DNA of 64,000 nt from NCBI GenBank assembly GCA_041859045.1, contig JBHELB010000033.1, forward strand, positions 1 to 64,000, read 5' to 3'. The notes beneath the pieces are model-generated. The model did no database searches. It was not told the DNA's origin and saw only the letters and a program-made list of their open reading frames with translations. The position numbers and the translations under genes are program-made. Source of the stretch: JBHELB01 sp041859045 (lineage in GTDB: Bacteria; Hydrogenedentota; Hydrogenedentia; Hydrogenedentales; SLHB01). Positions 1 through 8,455 of the stretch are shown here, piece after piece. Position 1 is the first letter of the stretch; each line of letters opens with the position of its first letter.

Positions 1-1
1 C

Positions 2-142
2 GAGATGATAATGCCGGGCGACAACGTGAAGATGCGGGTGAAGCTGATCACGCCGATCGCCATGAACGAGAACTTGCGCTTCGCTATCCGCGAAGGCGGC
101 CGCACCGTCGGCGCCGGCGTGGTCACGAAGATCCTCAAATAG
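2..142 (+). CDS. tuf: Elongation factor Tu, C-terminal end (partial)
   Basis: The window opens inside this gene; only the last 46 codons and the TAG stop are present. EF-Tu is the GTPase that delivers aminoacyl-tRNA to the ribosome. The visible residues, from MPGDNVKM through LITPIAM and RFAIREGG to the end VGAGVVTKIL, are the highly conserved third beta-barrel domain of EF-Tu. The gene order that follows (tRNA-Trp, secE, nusG, rplK, rplA) is the classical bacterial arrangement and supports the call. The reading frame starts at base 2 because the 5' part lies outside the window. Confidence 0.97.
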   Translation, partial: EMIMPGDNVKMRVKLITPIAMNENLRFAIREGGRTVGAGVVTKILK

Positions 143-155
143 CAACGATTTCGAG

Positions 156-195
156 CGGGGCGCTGCGAGTCGGCGCCCCGAATTACCCAGTTTTC
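156..195 (+). terminator. Probable terminator hairpin after tuf
   Basis: A perfect 8-bp GC stem, CGGGGCGC at 156-163 with GCGCCCCG at 173-180, lies 13 bases after the tuf stop and is followed by a T-rich stretch (TTTTCTT, 191-197). It may separate tuf from the tRNA-secE-nusG unit or act as an RNA-processing site. Confidence 0.6.
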
Positions 196-202
196 TTCGT
201 GC

Positions 203-278
203 AGGGCTGTAGCTCAATGGCTAGAGCAGCGGCCTCCAAAGCCGAAGGTTGGGGGTTCGAGTCCCTCCAGCCCTGCCA
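203..278 (+). tRNA. tRNA-Trp (anticodon CCA)
   Basis: The cloverleaf can be folded by eye. The acceptor stem pairs AGGGCTG (203-209) with CAGCCCT (268-274), followed by discriminator G275 and an encoded CCA at 276-278. The D-stem is GCTC/GAGC. The anticodon loop CTCCAAA contains anticodon CCA, which reads the Trp codon UGG. The variable loop is AGGTT and the T-loop TTCGAGT. The outermost anticodon-stem pair looks like a G-A mismatch (27-43), a small oddity. A tRNA-Trp between tuf and secE is a common bacterial arrangement. Confidence 0.97.
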
Positions 279-462
279 TTCTCTTTTTTCGGGAATTGTT
301 CCCGGAATAGGCTAGAATAGAAGAAAACAGGCGGTGCGTTCCGGATACCGGGCGAAAAATTTCCCTGGGCGGACGAATAGGGGTTGCGTACGTAACCGTC
401 ACAGGGTCGTGATGTTGGAGACTATGGAGCGGCGGCACGACAAGGCCGCATGAGGTGAGGAA

Positions 463-693
463 ATGGCAAAACAAGCAGTGGCCGCGACGTCAAAGCCGAA
501 TCTTTTCGTGCGCATCAAGGAATTCATCCAAGAGGTGAAGATCGAGATGCAAAAAGTGGCGTGGCCCACCCGGGAAGAAGTCAAGGCTTCGACCTGGATT
601 GTCAGCGTTCTCTTGCTGCTCCTCGGGGGCGTCATGTTCGTATTTGATTTTGTCTTCCAGCAAGCGATCATCTTTTTCCTGAAACTTGGCTAA
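463..693 (+). CDS. secE: Preprotein translocase subunit SecE
   Basis: SecE is the small essential subunit that clamps the SecY channel for protein export across the inner membrane. The 76-residue product has the usual short bacterial layout: a basic start, an amphipathic helix with the family signature EVKIEMQKVAWPTREE at about residues 24-39, and one C-terminal membrane span (about residues 47-72, VSVLLLLLGGVMFVF). A GGTGAGGAA ribosome-binding site precedes the ATG. It sits between tRNA-Trp and nusG, 19 bases before nusG, as in most bacteria, and the two genes are almost certainly co-transcribed. Confidence 0.97.
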   Translation: MAKQAVAATSKPNLFVRIKEFIQEVKIEMQKVAWPTREEVKASTWIVSVLLLLLGGVMFVFDFVFQQAIIFFLKLG

Positions 694-712
694 CCCCTAG
701 GAAGCGAGCACG

Positions 713-1336
713 GTGACCAACGATACGTTCCCTGAGAATCCCGAAGAGCAGGACGTGGCCGAGACCCCAACTCCCGCGCCGGTAGACGATGGTATTGTTC
801 GTCGCTGGTACGCGATCCATGCGTATTCGGGCCAAGAGGCAAACGTTAAGCGTAATCTGCTGAAGCACGCGGAGCAAGGCGGCCTTCTTGATCTGTTGGG
901 CGAGATCCTCGTTCCGATGGAAGAAGTTGCGGAGATCAAGTCGGGCGAAAAGAAGATTTCCCGCCGGAAATTTTTCCCCGGGTATGTCTTGGTGCGTTTG
1001 CCGGAGCATCCGGAGCGTCATGCAGGCCTGTGGCACATGATCAAAGAGACCCCGGGCGTCAGCGGGTTCATCGGTTCCCGGAATATTCCGGTCCCGCTGG
1101 ACGATGCGGAAGTGCAGGCGATCATTGAGGAGGTTCGCGGAGAACGTGAGCGTCCGAAGCCCAAAGTGAGATTCGAGCAGGGTGAGCGGGTGAAGATCAT
1201 CGACGGCCCGTTCTCGAATTTCCTGGGCAATATTGACGAAATTAATGCTGAGCGCGGCACCTTGAAGGTGTTGGTGGAAATATTCGAACGCCTGACCAGC
1301 GTCGAAGTGGAATTCTGGCAGGTCGAGAAGATATAA
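713..1336 (+). CDS. nusG: Transcription termination/antitermination protein NusG
   Basis: NusG binds RNA polymerase and couples it to Rho and to the ribosome (via S10). The 207-residue protein has an acidic N-terminal extension of about 25 residues, then the NGN domain beginning at RRWYAIHAYSGQE with the downstream block RKFFPGYVLVRL, and a C-terminal KOW domain (ERVKIIDGPFSNFLGNIDE). The start is a GTG at 713, preceded by AGGAAGCGAG at a normal distance. The length is close to that expected once the acidic extension is allowed for. It is followed by rplK in the same direction. Confidence 0.97.
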   Translation: MTNDTFPENPEEQDVAETPTPAPVDDGIVRRWYAIHAYSGQEANVKRNLLKHAEQGGLLDLLGEILVPMEEVAEIKSGEKKISRRKFFPGYVLVRLPEHPERHAGLWHMIKETPGVSGFIGSRNIPVPLDDAEVQAIIEEVRGERERPKPKVRFEQGERVKIIDGPFSNFLGNIDEINAERGTLKVLVEIFERLTSVEVEFWQVEKI

Positions 1337-1411
1337 TCACCCCCCTTTGGGTACGCTCCGGGCCGAAGTGAAGGCCTTGGGGCTGTGCCCCACGAAATGG
1401 AGCGGAGTCCG

Positions 1412-1849
1412 ATGGCTAAGGGTAAGAGAAAGAATCTAGTCGCGAAAGTGAAGTTGCAGTGCCCGGCGGGTAAAGCGAATCCCGCGCCGCCGGTCGGCCC
1501 CGCGTTGGGTCAGCACGGCGTCAACATCATGGAGTTCTGCAAGCAGTTTAATGACCGCACGCGCGACCAGGAAGGTCTTATCATTCCGGTCGTGATCGAG
1601 GTGTACGACGATCGTACGTTCTCGTTCATTACGAAGAGCCCGCCCGCGGCGGTGTTGCTCAAGCGTTCGGCGCAGTTGGCCAGCGGTTCGGGCACTCCGA
1701 ACAAGACCAAGGTTGGTAAGGTAACCCAGGCGCACCTCAAGGAAATCGCGCAGATCAAGATGAACGATCTGAACGCGGGAAGCATTGAGGCCGCGATGAG
1801 TATGATCGCCGGCACAGCGCGCAGCATGGGAATCACGGTCGAGGGGTAA
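1412..1849 (+). CDS. rplK: 50S ribosomal protein L11
   Basis: L11 forms part of the GTPase-associated centre of the large ribosomal subunit and binds 23S rRNA. The family signature is clear: VKLQCPAGKANPAPPVGPAL near the N-terminus, GQHGVNIMEFCKQFN, and the C-terminal RNA-binding part ending in AMSMIAGTARSMGITVEG. I chose the ATG at 1412 (MAKGKRKNL) rather than the upstream GTG because L11 proteins begin at this point and GGAGCGG lies just upstream. That gives 145 residues, normal for the family. The 75 bases after nusG contain a GGGGC-TGT-GCCCC hairpin (about 1379-1391). Confidence 0.96.
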   Translation: MAKGKRKNLVAKVKLQCPAGKANPAPPVGPALGQHGVNIMEFCKQFNDRTRDQEGLIIPVVIEVYDDRTFSFITKSPPAAVLLKRSAQLASGSGTPNKTKVGKVTQAHLKEIAQIKMNDLNAGSIEAAMSMIAGTARSMGITVEG

Positions 1850-1875
1850 ACCTCGCCCGTTTCCATACACATGGG

Positions 1876-1916
1876 GCGTCCTGAAGGACGCACAGCGTGG
1901 GAGGGCCTTCGGGTCC
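1876..1916 (+). promoter_or_regulatory. Two tetraloop hairpins between rplK and rplA
   Basis: Two small perfect or near-perfect hairpins lie between rplK and rplA: GCGTCC-tgaa-GGACGC (1876-1891) and GGGCC-TTCG-GGTCC (1903-1916), the second with a stable UUCG tetraloop. L1 commonly autoregulates its operon by binding mRNA, so these are candidates for part of a translational control element. This is inference; I could not match them to a defined L1-binding consensus. Confidence 0.4.
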
Positions 1917-1937
1917 GTTGACCACAGGAGAATGCAC

Positions 1938-2651
1938 ATGGCCCGTCTTAGCAAGCGTATGAAGACTCTTAGTGAGAAGGCCCCCAAGGGCGTCTTCCAC
2001 TCCCTCACCGATGCCACCAAGGGCGTCAAGGAATGCGCCACCGCCAAATTCGATGAGACCGTGGAGCTGGCCTTTTTCTTGGGCGTCGATCCGCGTCACG
2101 CCGAACAAATGGTGCGAGGATCCGTTGCCCTGCCGCACGGCACGGGTAAGAGCGTTCGCGTGGTGGTGTTCTGCAAGCAAGAGGCTCAGCAAAAGGCCGC
2201 GATGGACGCCGGTGCGATCGAGGCGGGCGGCGATGAACTGGTGACCAAGGTTCAAGGCGGTTACACCGACTTCGACGTCGCGGTGGCCACGCCGGACATG
2301 ATGGGCCAGGTCGGTAAGTTGGGTAAAATCCTGGGTCCGCGCGGCTTGATGCCGAGTCCGAAGGCGGGCACGGTAACCCCGAACGTGGGTCAGGCGGTCG
2401 AGGAAATCCGCAAGGGTAAGATTGACTTCCGCGTCGACAAGAACGCGAACATGCATATTCCGGTTGGCAAGGCCTCCTTCTCTCTCGAGCAGATTGAAGA
2501 GAATGCGGCAGCGGTTATCGAAGCGGTCGTCAAGGCTCGTCCCCCGGCCGCCAAGGGCACCTACCTGAAGTCCTGCACGCTCAGCAGCACCATGGGGCCG
2601 GGATTCCGGCTCGATGTTGGAGCCCTGTCGTCGCGGTATCGCGTACTGTAG
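1938..2651 (+). CDS. rplA: 50S ribosomal protein L1
   Basis: L1 builds the mobile stalk at the ribosomal exit site and usually represses its own mRNA. The product matches L1 throughout: MARLSKRMKTLSEKAPK at the start, HGTGKSVRVVVFCK, the block KLGKILGPRGLMPSPKAGTV and the KIDFRVDKNANMHIPVGKASF region, ending GTYLKSCTLSSTMGPG plus a few extra residues. Two ATGs lie 6 bases apart; the second (1938) is preferred because AGGAG (1926-1930) is then at 7-base spacing. That gives 237 residues. It is followed by metK rather than by rplJ. Confidence 0.96.
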   Translation: MARLSKRMKTLSEKAPKGVFHSLTDATKGVKECATAKFDETVELAFFLGVDPRHAEQMVRGSVALPHGTGKSVRVVVFCKQEAQQKAAMDAGAIEAGGDELVTKVQGGYTDFDVAVATPDMMGQVGKLGKILGPRGLMPSPKAGTVTPNVGQAVEEIRKGKIDFRVDKNANMHIPVGKASFSLEQIEENAAAVIEAVVKARPPAAKGTYLKSCTLSSTMGPGFRLDVGALSSRYRVL

Positions 2652-2660
2652 GCAACTCGC

Positions 2661-2689
2661 AAGGCCGGCCGCCGCAAGGGGCCGGCCTT
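2661..2689 (+). promoter_or_regulatory. GC-rich hairpin between rplA and metK
   Basis: A perfect 10-bp stem, AAGGCCGGCC (2661-2670) with GGCCGGCCTT (2680-2689), occupies the short gap before metK. There is no T-run behind it, so it is more likely an attenuating or processing hairpin than a full terminator. I see no SAM riboswitch signature in this 65-base gap. Confidence 0.5.
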
Positions 2690-2716
2690 CGCGCTGAATA
2701 GAGAGGAATCAACGAG

Positions 2717-3886
2717 ATGGCAATCAGTAAGCGCGGCATTTTGTTTACGTCCGAGTCCGTAACCGAGGGGCACCCGGATAAGGTAGCCGATCGCGTCTCG
2801 GATGCGGTGCTTGATTCAATGATCGAGCAGGACCCGATGAGCCGTGTCGCCTGCGAGACGATGGTGACGACCGGTCTGTGCGTGGTTGCCGGCGAGATCA
2901 CGTCGAAGGCGGTGGTGGACATTCCGGCAATTGCGCGCCGCGCCATCACGGACATCGGCTACGTCGGCGGTGATTCCGGTTACGATGGCAATTCCTGTGC
3001 GGTCATGGTTGCGCTCGATAAGCAATCGCCGGATATCTCGATGGGCGTGACGGCGACCGATGCACGCGAGCAAGGCGCTGGCGATCAGGGCATGATGTTC
3101 GGTTATGCCTGTAACGAGACTCCCGAACTGATGCCGATGCCGATCCAGATAGCCCATCAGCTTGGACTTCAGCTTTCGAAACTCCGCAAGGATGGCACGT
3201 TGCCTTGGCTCCAGCCCGACGGCAAGAGCCAGGTGACCGTTGAGTACATCGACGGCAAGCCCGTGCGCATCGACACGGTCGTGATTTCTAACCAACACTC
3301 TCCTGACATTTCCCAAGAAGACATCCGCGCTCAGGTGATCAAGCAGGTGTGCGAGCCGATCGTGCCCAAGCACATGATTCAGGGCGAGGTGAAGTATCAC
3401 ATCAACCCGACCGGCCGCTTCGTCGTCGGCGGTCCCGTGGGCGACTGCGGTCTGACCGGCCGCAAGATTATCGTCGATACCTACGGCGGCATGGGCCGTC
3501 ACGGTGGCGGCGCGTTCAGCGGCAAGGATCCGAGCAAGGTGGATCGTTCCGCCGCGTACATGGCGCGCTACATTGCCAAGAATATCGTCGCCGCCGAACT
3601 GGCGGAACGGTGCGAAGTCCAGTTGGCTTATGCCATTGGTGTAGCGCGTCCGGTGTCGATCAACGTGATGACCTTTGGCACGGGCAAGATCGCCGATGAG
3701 AAGATCGGCAGCATCGTGATGGACCACTTCGACTGCCGCCCGGCAGCGATCATCGAGACCCTCGAGCTTCGCAAGCCGATCTACCAGCGCACCGTCGCTT
3801 ACGGTCACTTTGGCCGTGAGAATCAGGGCTTCCGTTGGGAAATGACCGATCAGGCCAAGACGCTTCGCGAAAAGGCGGGCGTGTAG
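2717..3886 (+). CDS. metK: S-adenosylmethionine synthase
   Basis: This cytosolic enzyme makes S-adenosylmethionine from methionine and ATP. The 389-residue protein is typical in length. Diagnostic blocks include FTSESVTEGHPDKVADRVSD (ATP/methionine binding) near the start, GAGDQGMMFGYA at about 116-127, and the GGGAFSGKDPSKVDRSAAY loop at about 258-276. AGAGAGGA precedes the ATG. It lies 65 bases after rplA in the same direction, separated only by a hairpin, so expression may partly follow the ribosomal-protein operon. A strong terminator hairpin follows the stop. Confidence 0.97.
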   Translation: MAISKRGILFTSESVTEGHPDKVADRVSDAVLDSMIEQDPMSRVACETMVTTGLCVVAGEITSKAVVDIPAIARRAITDIGYVGGDSGYDGNSCAVMVALDKQSPDISMGVTATDAREQGAGDQGMMFGYACNETPELMPMPIQIAHQLGLQLSKLRKDGTLPWLQPDGKSQVTVEYIDGKPVRIDTVVISNQHSPDISQEDIRAQVIKQVCEPIVPKHMIQGEVKYHINPTGRFVVGGPVGDCGLTGRKIIVDTYGGMGRHGGGAFSGKDPSKVDRSAAYMARYIAKNIVAAELAERCEVQLAYAIGVARPVSINVMTFGTGKIADEKIGSIVMDHFDCRPAAIIETLELRKPIYQRTVAYGHFGRENQGFRWEMTDQAKTLREKAGV

Positions 3887-3904
3887 TACGAAGAGCGATT
3901 CCGT

Positions 3905-3946
3905 CTGGGGAGACCTTTTACAGGAGAGGTCTCCCCAGTGTCTTTC
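3905..3946 (+). terminator. Terminator after metK
   Basis: A perfect 11-bp stem, CTGGGGAGACC (3905-3915) with GGTCTCCCCAG (3928-3938), is followed by TGTCTTT. It ends metK and faces the convergent U32 gene, so it probably works from both sides. Confidence 0.8.
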
Positions 3947-3972
3947 CCCGAGAGTTTCCCCTCTGCAACGCC

Positions 3973-6417
3973 TTATTCAAGCCCCGTTTCGAAATTGAAA
4001 TCGCTTTCCCGCGAAGTGTCCTGCGCTTCCGTTGAAAAGAGGCGTCGCAGCGTTCGCCTTAGATCGGCCGTGAAACGGCAATCGTAAAGGAAGGTCGCGA
4101 TGGAAAGCTCCTCAAACACCGCGCGATACTTTGCCCAGGACACCGCGCGATGTGAAACCACCGATGTAACGTCCCCATTTTGCTCTACACGCACTCTCCT
4201 CGCCGGATCGAGGAGTTTTAGGGTTTCCCCTAACGGAATGTCTGTAGCCGATCGCGTTTGAAACAACGGAATATGGCCGTAGAGCTGCACTGCGAGGCGT
4301 GCCGGGGGGAAGTGCTCCGTCAACGCGCGCAACGTGACGATATCCCCCTCAAGCGCAAAGGTCACACGGTGGACGCCCTGCTCGAGCAATTCCTCGGCGA
4401 ACGCGCGGTTCATGCATCCAAAACTCGGCAGCGCGAATGTCGCGATTCCTTTTCGTCCGGTCGTATGCAAAAGGTGAAGATGCGCGGGATTGGAAACGGC
4501 GATGTTGCGCACGCCCAATTCGAGCACCTCTAAGAATCCTTGCTTCAGATGCTCACGCCTCGACACATCAAAACTGAACTCTGGAAGCGCCACTGCCCAC
4601 CGGATGTGGACATCGGTTCTTTTCAATTGCTCTCGGAACTCCGGACGCCGCGCTTCATGCAAAGGCACAATAAGACACACGCCGTCCATACCGCGCATTT
4701 CCTCAGCAGCAACGCCCGCGTCTTCTACCGTGCGCACCCGGATCAGATGGCGTGGAAAATCGGGAGATGGCGCACTGACGAGGGGAGCGGTCAGTCCGGC
4801 AAGAGCGGCCTCTCGCTGGCGGTCCAGCAGCCGCGCTACCCGCGCAAGGGCCTTTCCTCGCAACGCATCGACGTCTACCTCGGAAAGCGCCAAAGGCTCG
4901 TCGACTTCCACCGCTGGCACATCCAGCGCCAACCCATCCGCTTCCGATGCAGCGGACAACCGTGCCGCAAACTGCGAGCGTGTCATTTCGCCATTCCAAG
5001 TGAGCCCATGCGTCAACGCGAGTCGTTCTTTCCCCACGCAAATTTCGAGGGAGATCGCCGTCGGACCGCTTTCCCTAACCGTGCAGGGAAACGTCTTTCT
5101 CCCTTGCGGCAGATCGGCGAGGAAGCGTTCATAGCCGCGCTCAGCGCCTTTCTCGAGGGCATCGGCATCGGCAACCTTGAAAACCAGTGCGCCCACCGGC
5201 ACTTCAAAGCCCGCGTCGAGTTCAATACGCTGTCGCGGACGACACCGTTTGCATTCACGACCGTCGGCGAAGAGTCGGCGCACCATAAACGCGCGCGGCG
5301 GCTCATGCTCGGAAATCTGCACTCGAAGGCGATCGCCTGTTTTTACCGCCGCCTCCGGCATCAGCGAAAAGTGGCGTCCCTCGCCACGCTGCGCAATCCC
5401 AAGACGTCGTCCTGAATGCGACAACGCCTCCGGATCAATGAGGTCCGCAGGCGTGGGGGAGAGGTAGTACCCGCTGCACGTGTCCCGGCCGACAGCCCGA
5501 TCGAGCCGCGTGCGCGCCTCGGATACGGCCTCGTGCGTGAGGTTTGGATAGGCGTCAATCAACACACGGTACGCGCCCACGATCTGCGCGATGGTCTGGG
5601 CGGGCTTCAGTCGACCTTCGATCTTGAACGACCGAATTCCAGCAGCAATGAGCTGCGAGAGAAACGGCGCAGCGCTCAGATCGCGTGTGGAAAATGCGGT
5701 GGCGCTTTGGACATGTCCAGATGCGTCGTGGAATTCGAACGCGCGACGGCACGGCTGCATGCAACGCCCGCGATTAGCGCTCTTTCCGTGCACGTAGCTG
5801 CTGAACAAGCATTGGCCCGAAATGGAAAAGCACAGCGCGCCGTGGACAAACGTCTCCAATTCGATCGTGCTCGACGCGCGAATCGCGCGGATTTCATCCA
5901 GCGTCAGTTCGCGCGCCAAGATCACCCGCTCGAATCCCATACGCTGCGCCTGCAGCGCGCCGTCGAGGTTGTGGATGGTCATCTGGGTTGAGGCATGCAG
6001 CGGAAGCTCCGGCGCAAGCCGACGCGCAAGGCGGTATACCCCAAAATCCTGGATGATCAGCGCGTCGGGGCCCACACGCCGCAGTACATCCAATGTCCGA
6101 ACGAGTTCCGGAAGCTCCTGCTCTTTCACCAACGTATTCAGGGTAACGTAGAGTCTCCGTCCCCGCGCGTGCGCATACGCCGCCATCGACGCCAACTCTT
6201 CCGGGGTGAAATTGCGCGCACGCAGCCGCGCATTGAACGCATGTGCGCCCACGTACACCGCGTCCGCACCCGCCTCAAGCGCCGCGAAAAAGGTCTCCAT
6301 CCGCCCTGCAGGAGCCAGGAGTTCAGGCTTCTGGCGCGTATTTAGTGTTTCATGACGTTGCATCTGCATCTTGTGAGTGTAAAGCGGAGCGGCTGGAAGA
6401 GCAAACCGCGCAGACAC
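3973..6417 (-). CDS. Peptidase U32 family protein (YegQ/RlhA-type)
   Basis: The product begins, after a variable leader, with the U32 signature KPELLAPAGRMETFFAALEAGADAVYVG, followed by the TIM-barrel blocks PLHASTQMTIHN and ELETFVHGALCFSISGQC and the Cys cluster QCLFSSYVHGKSANRGRCMQPC expected to hold an Fe-S cluster. A long C-terminal part brings it to 814 residues, as in the longer U32 members with a DUF3656-type extension. Characterised relatives such as E. coli RlhA act in RNA hydroxylation rather than proteolysis, so an RNA-modifying role is plausible but unproven. The start is uncertain: a GTG at 6417 is one base after the stop of the SGNH gene (possible coupling); ATGs at 6369 and 6363 are alternatives. 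No good ribosome-binding site is visible at any of them. Confidence 0.85.
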   Translation of the reverse strand: MSARFALPAAPLYTHKMQMQRHETLNTRQKPELLAPAGRMETFFAALEAGADAVYVGAHAFNARLRARNFTPEELASMAAYAHARGRRLYVTLNTLVKEQELPELVRTLDVLRRVGPDALIIQDFGVYRLARRLAPELPLHASTQMTIHNLDGALQAQRMGFERVILARELTLDEIRAIRASSTIELETFVHGALCFSISGQCLFSSYVHGKSANRGRCMQPCRRAFEFHDASGHVQSATAFSTRDLSAAPFLSQLIAAGIRSFKIEGRLKPAQTIAQIVGAYRVLIDAYPNLTHEAVSEARTRLDRAVGRDTCSGYYLSPTPADLIDPEALSHSGRRLGIAQRGEGRHFSLMPEAAVKTGDRLRVQISEHEPPRAFMVRRLFADGRECKRCRPRQRIELDAGFEVPVGALVFKVADADALEKGAERGYERFLADLPQGRKTFPCTVRESGPTAISLEICVGKERLALTHGLTWNGEMTRSQFAARLSAASEADGLALDVPAVEVDEPLALSEVDVDALRGKALARVARLLDRQREAALAGLTAPLVSAPSPDFPRHLIRVRTVEDAGVAAEEMRGMDGVCLIVPLHEARRPEFREQLKRTDVHIRWAVALPEFSFDVSRREHLKQGFLEVLELGVRNIAVSNPAHLHLLHTTGRKGIATFALPSFGCMNRAFAEELLEQGVHRVTFALEGDIVTLRALTEHFPPARLAVQLYGHIPLFQTRSATDIPLGETLKLLDPARRVRVEQNGDVTSVVSHRAVSWAKYRAVFEELSIATFLYDCRFTADLRRTLRRLFSTEAQDTSRESDFNFETGLE

Positions 6418-6418
6418 T

Positions 6419-7258
6419 CTATTTCATCACAAGTTTCGACACTGCGCGCGCTAGCAGGTCGTGACCTGTGTTGGAAAGGTGGAGCCCATCTACAGTGGCC
6501 CCAGGCGCAGTGAGCACACCGGCAAGACAGTGCTTGGGAATCAAAGCGACGCCATATTGCTGGGCAAGCCGCCGCTGCGCCGCTCCATATCGGTTGGAGA
6601 ACGGCGGCAGTGGCAGTTCAAACATCACTACTCGCCGTCCTTCCTTACAAACCGCCCGCAATAATCGGTCAAGGCTTTCCTCGAAGTTCCGCGTTCCACT
6701 CAGAAGGTCGTTACCGCCTATTTCCAAGATAATCAAGGGAGTTTGCGAATCAATACGTTCGGCATTCTGCAGGGCACTGTCCACGGTTGCCCCAGGTACA
6801 GAGAGGTTTGACGCGACGAGCCCGATCTCTTCACCCAATATCTCCGGCCAGTTTTTTCCGGGCGACTCAGCCCCGAGACTAAGCGAGTCTCCCACCACAT
6901 AGAGTCCATCGCACCCTTCAATTGCGATTCGTGAGGAAAGGTGGTGCGGCAATTCCAGACCTATTGGTATTGCTGAAGCCCCGCAGAAGATCCCTGTCAT
7001 GAGCTTTGCCCTGCCCGAGTGTTTCCAGGGCAGTACGGTAGCGAACAGCGCCGCGCCCCATGCGGCATAGAGCCACATGGCAAGAGGAGTGCCCGATGAC
7101 ACGAGCAGCACACTCCCCGAAGCAATGCCTACGTTAGCGACGAAGCCGACTCGCCCTTTTCGCGTCCACAGCCGCACACACACGCAGAGACAGGTGAGCG
7201 CTATTCCAACAAAGAACATGCTTCCGCTCAAAAAAGCGTACAGAACAGAATCCGTCAT
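6419..7258 (-). CDS. Membrane-anchored SGNH/GDSL hydrolase
   Basis: This is a probable lipase, esterase or acylhydrolase of the SGNH fold. Three hydrophobic segments in the first 110 residues would anchor it in the inner membrane. The catalytic part then shows block I GDSLSLG (about residue 122), block II glycine in LSVPGATV, block III GGND (oxyanion Asn) and the terminal block DGLHLSNTGHD with the Asp and His of the triad. The substrate cannot be told from the sequence. It ends just before the U32 gene on the same strand. Confidence 0.8.
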   Translation of the reverse strand: MTDSVLYAFLSGSMFFVGIALTCLCVCVRLWTRKGRVGFVANVGIASGSVLLVSSGTPLAMWLYAAWGAALFATVLPWKHSGRAKLMTGIFCGASAIPIGLELPHHLSSRIAIEGCDGLYVVGDSLSLGAESPGKNWPEILGEEIGLVASNLSVPGATVDSALQNAERIDSQTPLIILEIGGNDLLSGTRNFEESLDRLLRAVCKEGRRVVMFELPLPPFSNRYGAAQRRLAQQYGVALIPKHCLAGVLTAPGATVDGLHLSNTGHDLLARAVSKLVMK

Positions 7259-7339
7259 AGCGTCCTTCCCGCGCTCTCCCCGGAGTTATGCTAGCCAGAG
7301 GCTTTCGTTGTGTCAATGCGCGTGCTCCTCAGCCAATTG

Positions 7340-7376
7340 AAAAAAGAGACGGGCGAGATATTCTCTCACCCGCCTT
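7340..7376 (-). terminator. Rho-independent terminator after the OmpA-like gene
   Basis: Read on the minus strand, GGCGGGTGAG and CTCGCCCGTC form a near-perfect stem around an agaatat loop, followed by TCTTTTTT. The position right after the OmpA-like stop and the T-run make this a convincing intrinsic terminator. Confidence 0.85.
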
Positions 7377-7399
7377 CTTTTGCTCAGTGTCGTTTGGAT

Positions 7400-8455
7400 C
7401 TATTTGGCGGTCGGTCCGCAGTATTTGGAGACGACATCCGGGGAATCGAACATGAGGTCGACACGACGATTCTTGGCGCGTCCTGCCTCGCTCGAGTTGT
7501 CCGCCACCGGCTTCGTCTCACCCTTGAACGACACCGATATCTTGGCCGCCGCCGCACCGTACTCAACCAAATACTGCTGCACGGTTTCGGCGCGCCGCTT
7601 CGACAAGTCCTCATTCGGGTTGTCGCCACCCACGCTGTCCGTATGACCCACAACATACAGCGTGGCGTCGTTGAACCCCTGGTGAGCCATCATGTCCCCT
7701 ATGCCTCGTAGATACCCCTTGGCGTCGTGCGACAGCATCGCCTTACCCGAGGCGAAATGCACAGACTCCAACTGCGGATACGGCTTGGGTTCAGGGATTC
7801 CGTCCTCGTCCTGGAAACCATCTTTGTCCTCCGGCACCCAGGGATCGCCGTCCTTCATGTCAACGATTCCGTCCCCATCCGCGTCATGCGCCAGAATCGC
7901 CTCAATGTCCGCATCGACCGTCGCCATGTACCGCGCGGCCTGCGGATACTGGTTCATTTCCAGGAGTTCATGCTCAGCGGCACTGAGCGCCGCCTCTATG
8001 TGGGCATAGAGGACCGGGGCAACCAAACTTGCCTTGCAGCGGTCCAACGCCCGGTAACGCGCCACCAGGGCATCAAACTGTGCCTTGCAGTCCTCCTTGT
8101 CCTTGGGCATTACCATCGGCCCCTTGTCCGAAATGCCCGAACCCTTCTGAATGGCTTCGTTGCCCGCCTTCTTTGCCAACGCGGAGAAATCCTTCTCTCC
8201 CTTGCGATCTCCTTCTGCCTTTTCCTCCTTTGCTGTCTTTAGGAAGCCTTTGGCGGAGGAGTACTCATATGGGGCAAACGCCTCCGCGCCCACCCGATGA
8301 GCCTTCTCCACAATCGGGGCCGCGTCATGAACCTTTACCGACTCGAGGTTGCTGTAGTCCCTGGTCACTGGGACATTGTGCACGCCTCGTCCGGTGGTCT
8401 GACACGCTGCCAACACGACGGTGCTCAGCAATACGGCAACAACTCTCCAACACAT
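7400..8455 (-). CDS. OmpA-family lipoprotein with Ca-binding-like repeats
   Basis: The protein should be exported, lipidated and anchored to peptidoglycan. The start at 8455 is set by a near-perfect AGGAGGGT site; it gives a signal peptide ending in the lipobox LAAC. A DUF4398-like helical region follows (VGAEAFAPYEYSSAKGFLKTA). Next comes an Asp-rich DxDGDG segment (about residues 200-235) resembling thrombospondin-type-3 calcium loops, then the OmpA C-terminal domain with VVGHTDSVG and LSKRRAETVQQYLVEYG. The length is 351 residues. It is monocistronic, with its own terminator. Confidence 0.88.
   Translation of the reverse strand: MCWRVVAVLLSTVVLAACQTTGRGVHNVPVTRDYSNLESVKVHDAAPIVEKAHRVGAEAFAPYEYSSAKGFLKTAKEEKAEGDRKGEKDFSALAKKAGNEAIQKGSGISDKGPMVMPKDKEDCKAQFDALVARYRALDRCKASLVAPVLYAHIEAALSAAEHELLEMNQYPQAARYMATVDADIEAILAHDADGDGIVDMKDGDPWVPEDKDGFQDEDGIPEPKPYPQLESVHFASGKAMLSHDAKGYLRGIGDMMAHQGFNDATLYVVGHTDSVGGDNPNEDLSKRRAETVQQYLVEYGAAAAKISVSFKGETKPVADNSSEAGRAKNRRVDLMFDSPDVVSKYCGPTAK

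Noticed and set aside
2652..2716. SAM riboswitch before metK
   Set aside because: The gap is only 65 bases and is filled by a simple hairpin.
2816..3808. 330-codon frame antisense to metK
   Set aside because: It is a shadow of metK, His/Arg/Ala-rich and without homology-like motifs.
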